Source: Burkholderia seminalis DSM 23518
Lineage (GTDB): Bacteria > Pseudomonadota > Gammaproteobacteria > Burkholderiales > Burkholderiaceae
Reading direction: 5' to 3'
Assembly: GCF_902832885.1 (NCBI RefSeq)
Contig: NZ_CADFDK010000024.1
Coordinates: 1 to 47,379 of the forward strand
Length of the DNA stretch: 47,379 nt
Part shown: piece after piece, positions 8,795-15,339 of the stretch
Layout: every line of letters begins with the position of its first letter
Position numbering within the stretch: the first letter of the stretch is position 1
Position numbers and translations under genes: made by a program
Notes under the pieces: model-generated
Database searches by the model: none
Told to the model about the DNA's origin: nothing
Seen by the model: the letters and a program-made list of their open reading frames with translations, nothing else

Positions 8795-9156
8795 TGCGCT
8801 GACCGGCGCGTTTGTGCCCGGGGTGAGGCGCCGTGCTTTCGCACGACTGCCCATCATCTGACCACCGGGTGGACGAGCGTCGATTCCAGGCCTGATGGTG
8901 GTCGAGCCCCGCAAAGCGTTACCGCTTTGCGGGGCTCGTGCTTTTCGACGGGCCCGCATCCAACGGGGTGCCGGGCGGAGCCGCCGTACGCACGTCTGGC
9001 CATCCCGCTCATTGATCTAGGGTTAACCCGTAATTCAGGAAGGATGTCTTCCAGAAACCTGCCTTATTCTTAAGCATCTGCCTACATAAACTTCGGTTTG
9101 TCAGCGATGAACAAGGTGTTCACCGCGAACACAGACAAATCTGGAGGTAGGTCATC
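8795..9156. other. Intergenic region with terminator and leader of the DUF4148 gene
   Basis: No gene is seen. It holds the terminator at 8904-8945, then from about 9012 an A/T-rich stretch including GGTTAACC, and a likely promoter area near 9060-9095 (TTATTCTTAAG and CATAAA) for the gene at 9157. The promoter hexamers are weak matches, so none is called exactly. Confidence 0.4.
8904..8945 (+). terminator. Rho-independent terminator after the small exported protein
   Basis: A perfect 15-base stem, GAGCCCCGCAAAGCG at 8904-8918 and its complement at 8923-8937, with a TTAC loop, followed by GTGCTTTT. It lies 109 bases after the stop at 8794. Confidence 0.8.
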
Positions 9157-9507
9157 ATGAAGTCGCTCGTTCAAGCCGTCGTCGTTGCCGCTGCGCTCGT
9201 TGCCCCGGTCGTGTCGTTCGCCCAGTCGGGCTCGACGATCACCCGCGCGCAGGTTCGTGCCGAACTGGTCCAGCTCCAGCAGGCCGGTTACAACTCCGCC
9301 CGCGGCGAAGATCCGCATTATCCGGAAGCGATCCAGGCCGCGACGGCCCGGGTTGCAGAGCAGCAGCGTGCGCTGGCGCAAGCGCAAGGCGCCGACGTCA
9401 GCGGCTACGGCGCACAGGCGCAGGGCGCATCGGCATCGGGTTCGCGTGCGATGGGCGTGCGTCCCGCCAGCGCTGAAGAAATGAAGTCGCTGTATCGCGG
9501 CAGTTGA
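9157..9507 (+). CDS. DUF4148 domain secreted protein
   Basis: A 116-residue protein with a signal peptide (MKSLVQAVVVAAALVAPVVS, cleavage after SFA) and a body matching the DUF4148 family common in Burkholderiaceae: TRAQVRAELVQLQQAGYN followed by DPHYPEAIQAA. The C-terminal part is rich in Ala, Gln and Gly. The function of the family is not established; members are small periplasmic proteins often responsive to stress or two-component systems. The start has GGAGG 11 bases upstream. It is monocistronic and is the last chromosomal gene before the ssrA-associated island. Confidence 0.85.
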   Translation: MKSLVQAVVVAAALVAPVVSFAQSGSTITRAQVRAELVQLQQAGYNSARGEDPHYPEAIQAATARVAEQQRALAQAQGADVSGYGAQAQGASASGSRAMGVRPASAEEMKSLYRGS

Positions 9508-9729
9508 GCCGCGCGTCGCCCGGCGCGAACCGGTCGCGACGACGCGTCGTGGCCGGGGCCGCGGTAGCCGGGCTGGCCGCCGTCAGGCGCAGCGAGTGAC
9601 TGCGCGGGGGCGGCCGACCATCCGTCACCTCCTGCCGCCGGAGTACCGGCGGCATTCCGCCCGGCCGCCCGTCCGTCCGTCAGTGGCTGGGCGCTTTTTC
9701 GGCAGGAGAGGGAGGCATGCGTTTCGCCG

Positions 9730-9749
9730 GCAACAAAAAACCCCGCAGA
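9730..9749. repeat. 20-bp direct repeat, left copy (ssrA terminator side)
   Basis: GCAACAAAAAACCCCGCAGA is identical to 17952-17971. Here it forms the T-rich arm of the minus-strand terminator at 9735-9767. It lies outside the degenerate ssrA end copy, so it is probably the original chromosomal ssrA terminator, now separated from the gene by the island. Confidence 0.8.
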
Positions 9750-9767
9750 CTTGCGTCATGCGGGGTT
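9735..9767 (-). terminator. Displaced ssrA-type terminator on the minus strand
   Basis: AACCCCGCA at 9739-9747 pairs with TGCGGGGTT at 9759-9767; read on the minus strand the stem is followed by a run of T. It closely resembles the terminator now directly behind ssrA (17957-17991). No minus-strand gene ends nearby, which fits displacement by insertion. Confidence 0.7.
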
Positions 9768-9784
9768 CGTGCGACGAGCGCGGA

Positions 9785-9805
9785 ATTTGGTGGGGCGGCG
9801 ACAAT
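9785..9805. repeat. Putative distal attachment site: imperfect copy of the ssrA 3' end
   Basis: ATTTGGTGG-GGCGGCG followed by AATC after two differing bases. The intact ssrA 3' end at 18022-18043 reads ATTTGGTGGAGGCGGCG then GGAATC. The two differ by one deletion and two substitutions. The tRNA-like 3' end of ssrA is a well-known integration target, and this copy marks the far end of the island. Confidence 0.65.
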
Positions 9806-9862
9806 CCTATTCGGGTCGCTCCACTTTGTCAGGTAATGATCTGATGCTCGGCGCAGTGAAAA

Positions 9863-9882
9863 AAACCCCCAAAAGAACCCCC
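9863..9882. repeat. Integrase arm-site-like octamer pair, left end
   Basis: AAACCCCC at 9863 and GAACCCCC at 9875, spaced 12 bases. A pair with the same spacing and orientation occurs at 17891-17910 by the integrase gene, identical at 18 of 20 positions. The likely role is arm-type binding by integrase or excisionase. Confidence 0.55.
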
Positions 9883-9958
9883 AGATGACGCCCGTTGGCG
9901 GTCGCCTTGCCAGCGGCGCGGGGCAGCAGCGTGCTTTTGTACGAAAAAACGGCGTTCC

Positions 9959-10072
9959 GATCTACAATCCTTCACCATGGTTGCCGAGCATACGCGACCT
10001 GTAGATCAACCGCGCCTAACCTGATTGACCCACTACGGGCCGCTTAGCGTACAGGCGCGGTTTCGCTTTTTT
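9959..10072 (+). ncRNA. Structured leader or antisense RNA candidate (P1 C4 / P4 CI-like)
   Basis: AACCGCGCCT at 10008-10017 pairs perfectly with AGGCGCGGTT at 10053-10062 and is followed by TCGCTTTTTTGG, as an intrinsic terminator. The 35-base loop contains CCC-ACTAC-GGG and CTAA/TTAG. A second inverted pair, GATCTAC (9959-9965) and GTAGATC (10001-10007), lies just upstream. It sits in front of the island's plus-strand operon, where P4 CI and P1 C4 RNAs act by terminating or silencing downstream transcription. Assignment to those families is from memory of their general form and is uncertain. Confidence 0.45.
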
Positions 10073-10101
10073 GGCTTGTCGAAAAAGGAGGGGGAAGTAG
10101 T

Positions 10102-10905
10102 ATGAAGCGACCGTGGGAGAACGACAGTTGTGCAACGGTCCAAGCTTGCTACGCCGTCTACGCTGTTCCCGTTGCGGCTGCCTTATGGTGCGGCGTACCC
10201 GCTGAGGACGTGAACGAGGAGCTTGGTCGCGCAGTGTCGATTGGTCAGAGCAACGCTCTTAGCAGGGCGATTCTGCGGCATCCATACCTGAAGTGTCTTG
10301 AGCCGCGCATTCGGGCAATACACGCCGCAATCGATTCCGGCATGCTGGCGGCTTGTCGAGAGGACGGAAGGAAGGTCGACGAACACGTCGCCTATGAGCG
10401 TCGTCACGTCCACGGGCTCGCCTTGAAGGAATGGGCCAAGGAAATTGCGCCGTCCGAGCGTCCTGCATTTCTGTTTGATGAGCTTGAACGCGACACCCAC
10501 GCAGGTATCAGCGCTGAAGCGTACCGGACGCTTCAGGCGTCTCACGAAGCAAAAACGCACCAACTTGCCGAAGCGAACGAGCGTCTTCGTGAGGCAAGCG
10601 AACGGATTGCTCTCATCGAGGCCGAACGTAACTCGCTACGCGCGATGGTCGACAATTTCGATGCGCACCCAACGGCATCCGGTGAGCCAAGTGCGCGGGC
10701 CGAAACAACTTTCCTGAACATTATTGGTGCGCTGCTCGCGCTGCTGCTAGGAAAGTCCCCCGCCGGAAAGCCGCACTCGTCGTTTGCAAGTCAGGCGGCG
10801 GTGATTTCCGCGCTGCTTGCTCATCATGAGGGTAAGCCCGGCATATCAGCGCGAACGCTTGAAGAAAAATTCGCAGCGGCGAAAAGGAGCGTGAACGCGT
10901 CCTGA
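10102..10905 (+). CDS. Island protein of unknown function with coiled coil (267 aa)
   Basis: Not recognised with confidence. Residues ~1-135 form a mixed helical domain starting MKRPWENDSCATVQ. Residues ~145-195 are a coiled coil (HEAKTHQLAEANERLREASE). The C-terminal ~60 residues (FLNIIGALLALLLGKS, then SSFASQAAVISALLAHHEG and GISARTLEEKFAAAKR) look like a conserved module that I believe recurs at the end of other mobile-element proteins. The ribosome binding site GGAGGGGG is strong. Base composition is visibly more A/T-rich than the core genome, in line with transfer. It is the first gene behind the structured RNA candidate, so an early regulatory role is possible but unproven. Confidence 0.75.
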   Translation: MKRPWENDSCATVQACYAVYAVPVAAALWCGVPAEDVNEELGRAVSIGQSNALSRAILRHPYLKCLEPRIRAIHAAIDSGMLAACREDGRKVDEHVAYERRHVHGLALKEWAKEIAPSERPAFLFDELERDTHAGISAEAYRTLQASHEAKTHQLAEANERLREASERIALIEAERNSLRAMVDNFDAHPTASGEPSARAETTFLNIIGALLALLLGKSPAGKPHSSFASQAAVISALLAHHEGKPGISARTLEEKFAAAKRSVNAS

Positions 10906-11007
10906 CACATACCGCAACTGCGGCAACGGTCGCCGCAGATGCGGTGCCCGCCGTTCGGCGACTGTCAAGAATGGCCCCATGTTTAACAACTCTTTGCGAG
11001 GTTGAGC

Positions 11008-11292
11008 ATGGTGGCGAAAGAAGTACACCCAGCGCGCGCCGATGGCGCACTTGTTCGAGATATCGGCTCCCTCCCGTTGGACGGCTTCTGCCGTTGGAAC
11101 GAGCTGCGTAACTTTCTGCCCTTCAGCCGCGAAACGTTGCGCAAGCGCGAAATCGAAGGTCGTTTCCCGCGTCGGTTCCGTCTGTCCTTGCGGTGCTCCG
11201 TGTGGTCGAACCGAGAGATTCACCGCTGGTTCGCGGACCCGGTCGGCTATCGCACCGATATCGATGCGGCAACGATGACCGGGGGCCGATAA
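11008..11292 (+). CDS. AlpA-family transcriptional regulator / excisionase-like
   Basis: A 94-residue winged-helix DNA-binding protein of the AlpA (CP4-57) type. The core GFCRWNELRNFLPFSRETLR, then GRFPRRFRLSLRCSVWSNRE and IHRWF, fits the family's helix-turn-helix and Trp-containing strand. AlpA proteins activate integrase or excision in P4-like elements and are standard regulators of Gram-negative phage satellites. ATG at 11008 was chosen over the in-frame TTG at 11002 because GAGG at 10998-11001 is correctly spaced. Its stop overlaps the next start as TAATG, so the genes to 13733 form one operon. Confidence 0.87.
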   Translation: MVAKEVHPARADGALVRDIGSLPLDGFCRWNELRNFLPFSRETLRKREIEGRFPRRFRLSLRCSVWSNREIHRWFADPVGYRTDIDAATMTGGR

Positions 11293-11615
11293 TGAAAAAC
11301 GCCCGACCCAGCAAAGCCGAATCGAGCGCCAAACGTCAAAGCGAGTTTACCGGAACCGCTAACCCCCGTCAGCTTCGCGCATTGACCGTGCTGCAACGCC
11401 GCCCGATGCCGCGTGAGGAATTAGATGGCTACGTGGGGTGCAGCAACGGCCCGGACCTCATCGCGGGCCTGCGCGCAAAGGGACTCGCCTTGCCCTGCGT
11501 GCGCGTCGCTTGCATCGACCGTGATGGTATCGAAGTGCAGCGCGGCGTCTATCACCTCACGACGACCGACCGCCGCAAGGTTGCCCGTTGGCTGAAATCG
11601 CGGGAGGCGGTATGA
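11292..11615 (+). CDS. Small island protein, possible winged helix (107 aa)
   Basis: Function not recognised. The N-terminal ~28 residues are basic and polar and likely disordered. Residues ~30-105 have the pattern of a winged helix used in phage regulators: helix (LRALTVLQRRP), helix (REELDGYVGCSNG), helix (LIAGLRAKGL), then strands up to YHLTTTDRRKVARWL. It is held tightly in the operon, overlapping alpA by one base (TAATG) and the primase gene by four (ATGA), which argues for a real and co-regulated gene. Confidence 0.78.
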   Translation: MKNARPSKAESSAKRQSEFTGTANPRQLRALTVLQRRPMPREELDGYVGCSNGPDLIAGLRAKGLALPCVRVACIDRDGIEVQRGVYHLTTTDRRKVARWLKSREAV

Positions 11616-12415
11616 ACGCGATTGCGTGGAGCAGTTACGGAGCGGGCAATTCCCGCGTGCGCTGCCCCGTTTGCGGTCGCGGCGAGCGCGATAAAACGCT
11701 CGGCGTAACTGTCGACGCGAGCGGCGCGGGCGTCGCGCACTGTTTCCGTTGCGGCTTCACGGAAACGTACCGCCCCGAACGCGGCGTTTGCGGCTCGACG
11801 CATAGCATGGCACGCATTCCGGTCGTTACGCCGTCCGCGAAGCATCGCTCCCTGTCCGATTATGGGCGCGACCTTTGGAGCGCGTGTCGCGCCGTTTCCT
11901 GCGAAGCGCTGGCCTATCTCAACGCTCGGCACTGCCGCATTCCGCCCGCCGATGGCGATTTGCGCTGGCATCCGTCGCTGAAGCATCCGAACGGCTATGC
12001 CGGCCCGGCGCTCGTCGGGCTCGTGACGCACGCGGTAACGCGCGAACCCATGACCTTGCACAAAACATGGATTCGGACCGATGGCCGCAAGGCTGACGTT
12101 GACCCGCCGCGCTTGCTGCTCGGCAGGCATCGCAAACAAGGCGGCGTGATTCGCTTGTGGCCCGATGACGCAGTGTCGACCGGACTCGCCGTCGCGGAAG
12201 GTATCGAAACGGCGCTTTCGCTCGCGCACGGCTACGTGCCGGTTTGGGCCTGCATCGATGCAGGCAACCTGAAGGCACTGCCGGTGCTGGCTGGCATTGA
12301 ATCGCTGACCGTCGCTGCCGACGATGACCCGGCGGGCAAGGCCGCCGCCGCTGCGTGCGCGCAACGCTGGTCCAACGCGGGCCGCGAAGTTGTAGAGGTG
12401 AGCTATGGGGCGTGA
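11612..12415 (+). CDS. Zinc-finger Toprim primase of the island
   Basis: A 267-residue DNA primase-like protein. The N-terminal zinc ribbon has ligands CPVC (about 16-19) and CFRC (about 46-49), as in P4 alpha and T7 gp4 primase ends. The Toprim domain is at ~190-260, with the Glu motif VAEGIETALSLA and the DxD motif AADDDPAGKAAA. It should make primers for island replication with the VapE-type helicase next to it; in P4 the two activities are fused. The start at 11612 overlaps the previous stop (ATGA), and a GGGAGG motif precedes it. It overlaps the helicase gene by 11 bases. Confidence 0.9.
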   Translation: MNAIAWSSYGAGNSRVRCPVCGRGERDKTLGVTVDASGAGVAHCFRCGFTETYRPERGVCGSTHSMARIPVVTPSAKHRSLSDYGRDLWSACRAVSCEALAYLNARHCRIPPADGDLRWHPSLKHPNGYAGPALVGLVTHAVTREPMTLHKTWIRTDGRKADVDPPRLLLGRHRKQGGVIRLWPDDAVSTGLAVAEGIETALSLAHGYVPVWACIDAGNLKALPVLAGIESLTVAADDDPAGKAAAAACAQRWSNAGREVVEVSYGA

Positions 12416-13733
12416 CCTGAACGACCTTGCCGTAAGCGGCGGCGCGGAGGCCGTGCGGCGTGCTATCGCGAGCGGCACGCACATTGCAAAAGCTGAGCCG
12501 GTGCCCGATGGCGCGACGGCCGATTCGCACGTTTCGGCCGCACGCGAAACCGCCCATGCCGGCAAATTCTCGCGCGCGACGATGCATCAACTTCTCGACG
12601 TGTTGGCGGAAGACCCGGCGCTTCGCGGGCTGGTTCGCTACGACGAAATGAAGCGCCGCGTCGTCATCGCGAGTGCGCGCCCGTGGGAGGTCGCGCCGTC
12701 GCCGTACTGGACCGATGCGGACACAACGAACCTGCGCGCGTATATCGAACGCCGCTACATGCTGACGGCGGCGAAGGAACACGCGGTGGACGCGGTACAC
12801 ACGCACGCTGAACGCAACCGCTTTCATCCGCTGCGCGAATGGCTCGACGCGCTCGAATGGGACGGCGTGAAGCGCCTCGACGCGTGGCTTGCGACCTACT
12901 GCGGCGCGGACGATACGCCCTATGTGCGCGAGGTCGGGCGGCGCTTCCTGATTTCAGCGGTTGCGCGCGTATTTCGTCCCGGCTGCAAGGCCGATCACAT
13001 GCTGGTGCTGGAAGGCCCGCAGGGCATCGGCAAGTCGCGCACGGTGCGCGCGCTGGCGGGTGATGAATTTTATTCGGACGCCGTGCCGGACATGGACGAT
13101 GCCCGCCAGACAGGCGAGACGGTCGCGGGCGTGTGGCTGCTCGAAAACAGCGAAATCGTCGGCCTGCGCAAACATGAGGCGAACGCCGTCAAAGCGTTCC
13201 TCAGTCGCAGCGAAGACGCGTTCCGTCCGGCCTACGGGCGCGAGCAGGTCTATCAGCCGCGCCAGTTCGTGATGGTCGGCACGTGCAACCGCGACGGCGA
13301 AGGAACCTATCTCCGCGATGAAACGGGTGGTCGACGCTTCTGGCCCGTACCGGTCAGGGCGTGTGACATCGCCGCGTTGACGGCAGACCGCGCGCAACTG
13401 CTTGCCGAGGCGGTCGCCGCATTCCGCGATGGCGAGGTGTGGTGGATTGAGGATGACGCCATGCGGGCGCAGGCAGCGCACGAGGTGAGCGCGCGCACGG
13501 TGCAAAACCCGTGGCTCGACCATGTTGGCGCGTATCTGGAAAACCGCCCGACCGTCACGGAAGTCAAGACCGCCGATGTTTTCGTTGCCATGACGGGGCG
13601 CACGAGCACAAGCCGTGACGCAACCGAACTGCGCCACATCGCGAACGCCCTGCGTGAATTCGGCTACGTGTCGCGCAGGTTGAACACGGGCAAGGTGTGG
13701 AGCAAGGGTGAATCCAGTGAACCCACCGCGTGA
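12405..13733 (+). CDS. VapE-type replicative helicase/ATPase
   Basis: A 442-residue protein with the virulence-associated protein E domain, a P-loop ATPase common in phages and satellites. Walker A is GPQGIGKSR near 203-211 and Walker B-like acidic residues are in WLLENSEIVG near 245. The motif ETGGRRFWPV, near 306, is characteristic of the family. The N-terminal ~130 residues include FHPLREWLDALEWDGVKRLD, a feature shared by VapE proteins. With the upstream primase it forms the replication module. GAGG lies 6 bases before the ATG. The last ~9 codons carry the first pair of the iterons that follow. Confidence 0.92.
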   Translation: MGRDLNDLAVSGGAEAVRRAIASGTHIAKAEPVPDGATADSHVSAARETAHAGKFSRATMHQLLDVLAEDPALRGLVRYDEMKRRVVIASARPWEVAPSPYWTDADTTNLRAYIERRYMLTAAKEHAVDAVHTHAERNRFHPLREWLDALEWDGVKRLDAWLATYCGADDTPYVREVGRRFLISAVARVFRPGCKADHMLVLEGPQGIGKSRTVRALAGDEFYSDAVPDMDDARQTGETVAGVWLLENSEIVGLRKHEANAVKAFLSRSEDAFRPAYGREQVYQPRQFVMVGTCNRDGEGTYLRDETGGRRFWPVPVRACDIAALTADRAQLLAEAVAAFRDGEVWWIEDDAMRAQAAHEVSARTVQNPWLDHVGAYLENRPTVTEVKTADVFVAMTGRTSTSRDATELRHIANALREFGYVSRRLNTGKVWSKGESSEPTA

Positions 13734-13906
13734 ATCTTTCCGGAGAGTGGGCTCACCGCTGAAACCCGCTACGGATAAGGCTTGTCGAGATCCGGTGAAC
13801 CCAGTGAACCCATATTTCCGTAGCAATACAGAAGAAGAAAGATGCAGCAGGCGCGCGCGCGTGGCGCGTATAGGGAAAAGGCTTCACCGGGTACACCGGG
13901 TACACC
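13707..13906. repeat. Iteron cluster, candidate replication origin of the island
   Basis: Eight 9-bp iterons with consensus GGTGAACCC. Plus strand: 13707 GGTGAATCC, 13716 AGTGAACCC, 13794 GGTGAACCC, 13803 AGTGAACCC. Minus strand: 13749-13757 (GGTGAGCCC), 13880-13888 (GGTGAAGCC), 13889-13897 and 13898-13906 (both GGTGTACCC). Units abut in pairs or triplets without spacers. A more A-rich stretch (13812-13846) lies between the two arms. P4 alpha protein binds short iterons (from memory TGTTCACC, i.e. GGTGAACA) at its origin, so position next to primase and helicase genes and motif both fit an origin. Confidence 0.7.
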
Positions 13907-13938
13907 TGACAACATCACGACTTTCATGAGGTGGCGAA

Positions 13939-14370
13939 ATGCTCGATGCATTGGCAAGCGGCAAGCTGTACGGCAAGCCGGGCGAACGGACCGGCCCGAG
14001 CGGCCGCCCCTTCGTCACGGCAAAAGTGCGCGTACCCGCAGGCGACGGCGAAGCGCTTTTCGTAAACGTGATTGCGTTCTCGGACGGCGCGAAGGCCGCC
14101 CTGTTGGCGCTCGATGACGGCGATTCCGTCGCGCTGGCCGGTACGCTGACCCCGAAGGTTTGGACCGACCGCAACGGCGACGCTAAACCGGCGCTCGATA
14201 TGGTCGCGCATGCGGTTCTGAGTGCCTATCACGTCAAGCGTAAGCGCGCCGCCGTGCAAGGTGCGAACGACGGAGACGAACGCGGGAACAGACGCCCTGC
14301 TACGGACGGTGCCCGACAGGCGGCGGCGCTCTACGGCGGCGACACGTCGGACATGCAGGACGATTTGTAG
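13939..14370 (+). CDS. SSB-like OB-fold protein of the island
   Basis: A 143-residue single-stranded-DNA-binding-like protein. Residues ~1-100 fit an OB fold: strands around KPGERTGPSGRPFVTAKV, FVNVIAFSDGAK, DDGDSVALAGTLTPKVW and DMVAHAVLSAYHV. A polar linker follows and the tail is acidic (DTSDMQDDL), recalling the protein-interaction tip of bacterial SSB, though the usual terminal Pro-Phe is absent. It probably coats or organises DNA during island replication. Its start lies 33 bases after the last iteron, preceded by GAGGTGG. Confidence 0.82.
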   Translation: MLDALASGKLYGKPGERTGPSGRPFVTAKVRVPAGDGEALFVNVIAFSDGAKAALLALDDGDSVALAGTLTPKVWTDRNGDAKPALDMVAHAVLSAYHVKRKRAAVQGANDGDERGNRRPATDGARQAAALYGGDTSDMQDDL

Positions 14371-14428
14371 GCGCGGGGCAGACCGAATCGAACAGGCGTA
14401 TTACCTTTACAAATAGGAGTACGAATTC

Positions 14429-14614
14429 ATGAAAATTTCCGAACCAAAACGGCTTTTGGAACGGTTGCATTTTGACGAGATACGCGGCGAATACAGCATT
14501 TTCATTTGGCCCAGTCCGGGCGGCCAACCGCTGTATCGAGTCATAAAGCCCGGCCCTGTGAAGTACCGCGTCGAAATTCGTCCCGAAGGTTACATCGTGT
14601 TGATCCCGCGCTAA
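14429..14614 (+). CDS. Small island protein of unknown function (61 aa)
   Basis: Not recognised. A good ribosome binding site (AGGAG about 10 bases upstream) and codon use like its neighbours support expression. The sequence alternates charged and aromatic residues (FDEIRGEYSIFIWPSPGG, then VEIRPEGYIVLIPR) and would form a small beta-rich protein without membrane segments. It is followed after 23 bases by the coiled-coil gene. Small accessory genes at this position in satellites often act on the host or on other phages, but nothing in the sequence shows that here. Confidence 0.6.
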   Translation: MKISEPKRLLERLHFDEIRGEYSIFIWPSPGGQPLYRVIKPGPVKYRVEIRPEGYIVLIPR

Positions 14615-14637
14615 CGCGCCTTTTTTGGAGAATCGCT

Positions 14638-15339
14638 ATGAATCCGTTGAAGCGTCCCTTGCCCGAACGCCTCGAAGCCCTTGAAGCGCTCGCAAACGAT
14701 GCCGGTCTCACCGGCGAACTTGAGGCGAAACAGCGCGCCAAGGTTGACGCACGCCGAGCCGAACTGGCGCGCGAGTTAAAAGCTGTGCCGAACCCCGAAC
14801 GCGAACTGGCGGCTGCGACGAAGGAAGCAACTCGCGCGCGCATCGCGCTCGACGCGGCACAAACGGCATTTCGCGACGCCGACCGAGCAGACAAGCAAGC
14901 CACGGCACGGGTTGTCATGATGGAGAGGCAGCACGAAGGCGAGCAGCAGCGCATCTTGACCGAACTCGAACGCACTGCGCCGCCCGAAGTCGGCGAGGCG
15001 CTGGACGACCTATCGGATGCGGATGACCTTCTGCGTGCCGCAGTTCGGACCGACGTATTCACGGAGAAAAACTGGCTGGGCGCTCGCGTCGGCAACGTCA
15101 CGACGAACATGCCCCAAATAAAAGCCGCTCGCGCGAAAATCGCTGAGGCACAACGTAGCGTTCGCGCGCTCGTTCATGACGGGTCAATTTCAAGCGACGA
15201 ACTGGTATCGCGTGCGCGGATGCTCGTAGATGCGGCGCTGGAACCGCTGTTCTCCCTCGTGTCGCGTCAGAAGTGGGAAACTCGCCGTTCGCGGCCGCAC
15301 GGCGACCTGTTGGCCGAAGTCGCGGGCTACGGGGAATAG
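14638..15339 (+). CDS. Coiled-coil island protein of unknown function (233 aa)
   Basis: Not recognised. The protein is almost wholly helical; residues ~10-115 have strong coiled-coil character (LEALEALANDAGL, then EAKQRAKVDARRAELARELK and later VVMMERQHEGEQQRILTELE). A less regular C-terminal part contains VGNVTTNMPQIKAARAKIAE. No signal peptide or membrane segment is present. GGAG with correct spacing precedes ATG 14638. It is the last gene of the plus-strand run before the hairpin array. A structural or phage-interference role is conceivable but unsupported. Confidence 0.7.
   Translation: MNPLKRPLPERLEALEALANDAGLTGELEAKQRAKVDARRAELARELKAVPNPERELAAATKEATRARIALDAAQTAFRDADRADKQATARVVMMERQHEGEQQRILTELERTAPPEVGEALDDLSDADDLLRAAVRTDVFTEKNWLGARVGNVTTNMPQIKAARAKIAEAQRSVRALVHDGSISSDELVSRARMLVDAALEPLFSLVSRQKWETRRSRPHGDLLAEVAGYGE

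Larger units (their letters stand above)
9508..10101. other. Left flank and left end of the ssrA island (no protein gene)
   Basis: No protein gene is seen. In order it holds GC-rich flank, an old ssrA-type terminator (9735-9767), a degenerate copy of the ssrA 3' end (9785-9805), arm-type octamers (9863-9882), a promoter candidate with TACAAT at 9963-9968, and a structured RNA candidate (9959-10072). A strong GGAGGGGG ribosome binding site precedes the gene at 10102. Confidence 0.6.

Noticed and set aside
13707-13906. CRISPR-like array
   Set aside because: Units are 9 bases, abut without spacers and occur in both orientations; no cas genes are present.
13708-13929. 73-residue open frame after vapE
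   Set aside because: Overlaps vapE out of frame; its repeated NPVNP peptides simply translate the iterons. No independent support for coding.
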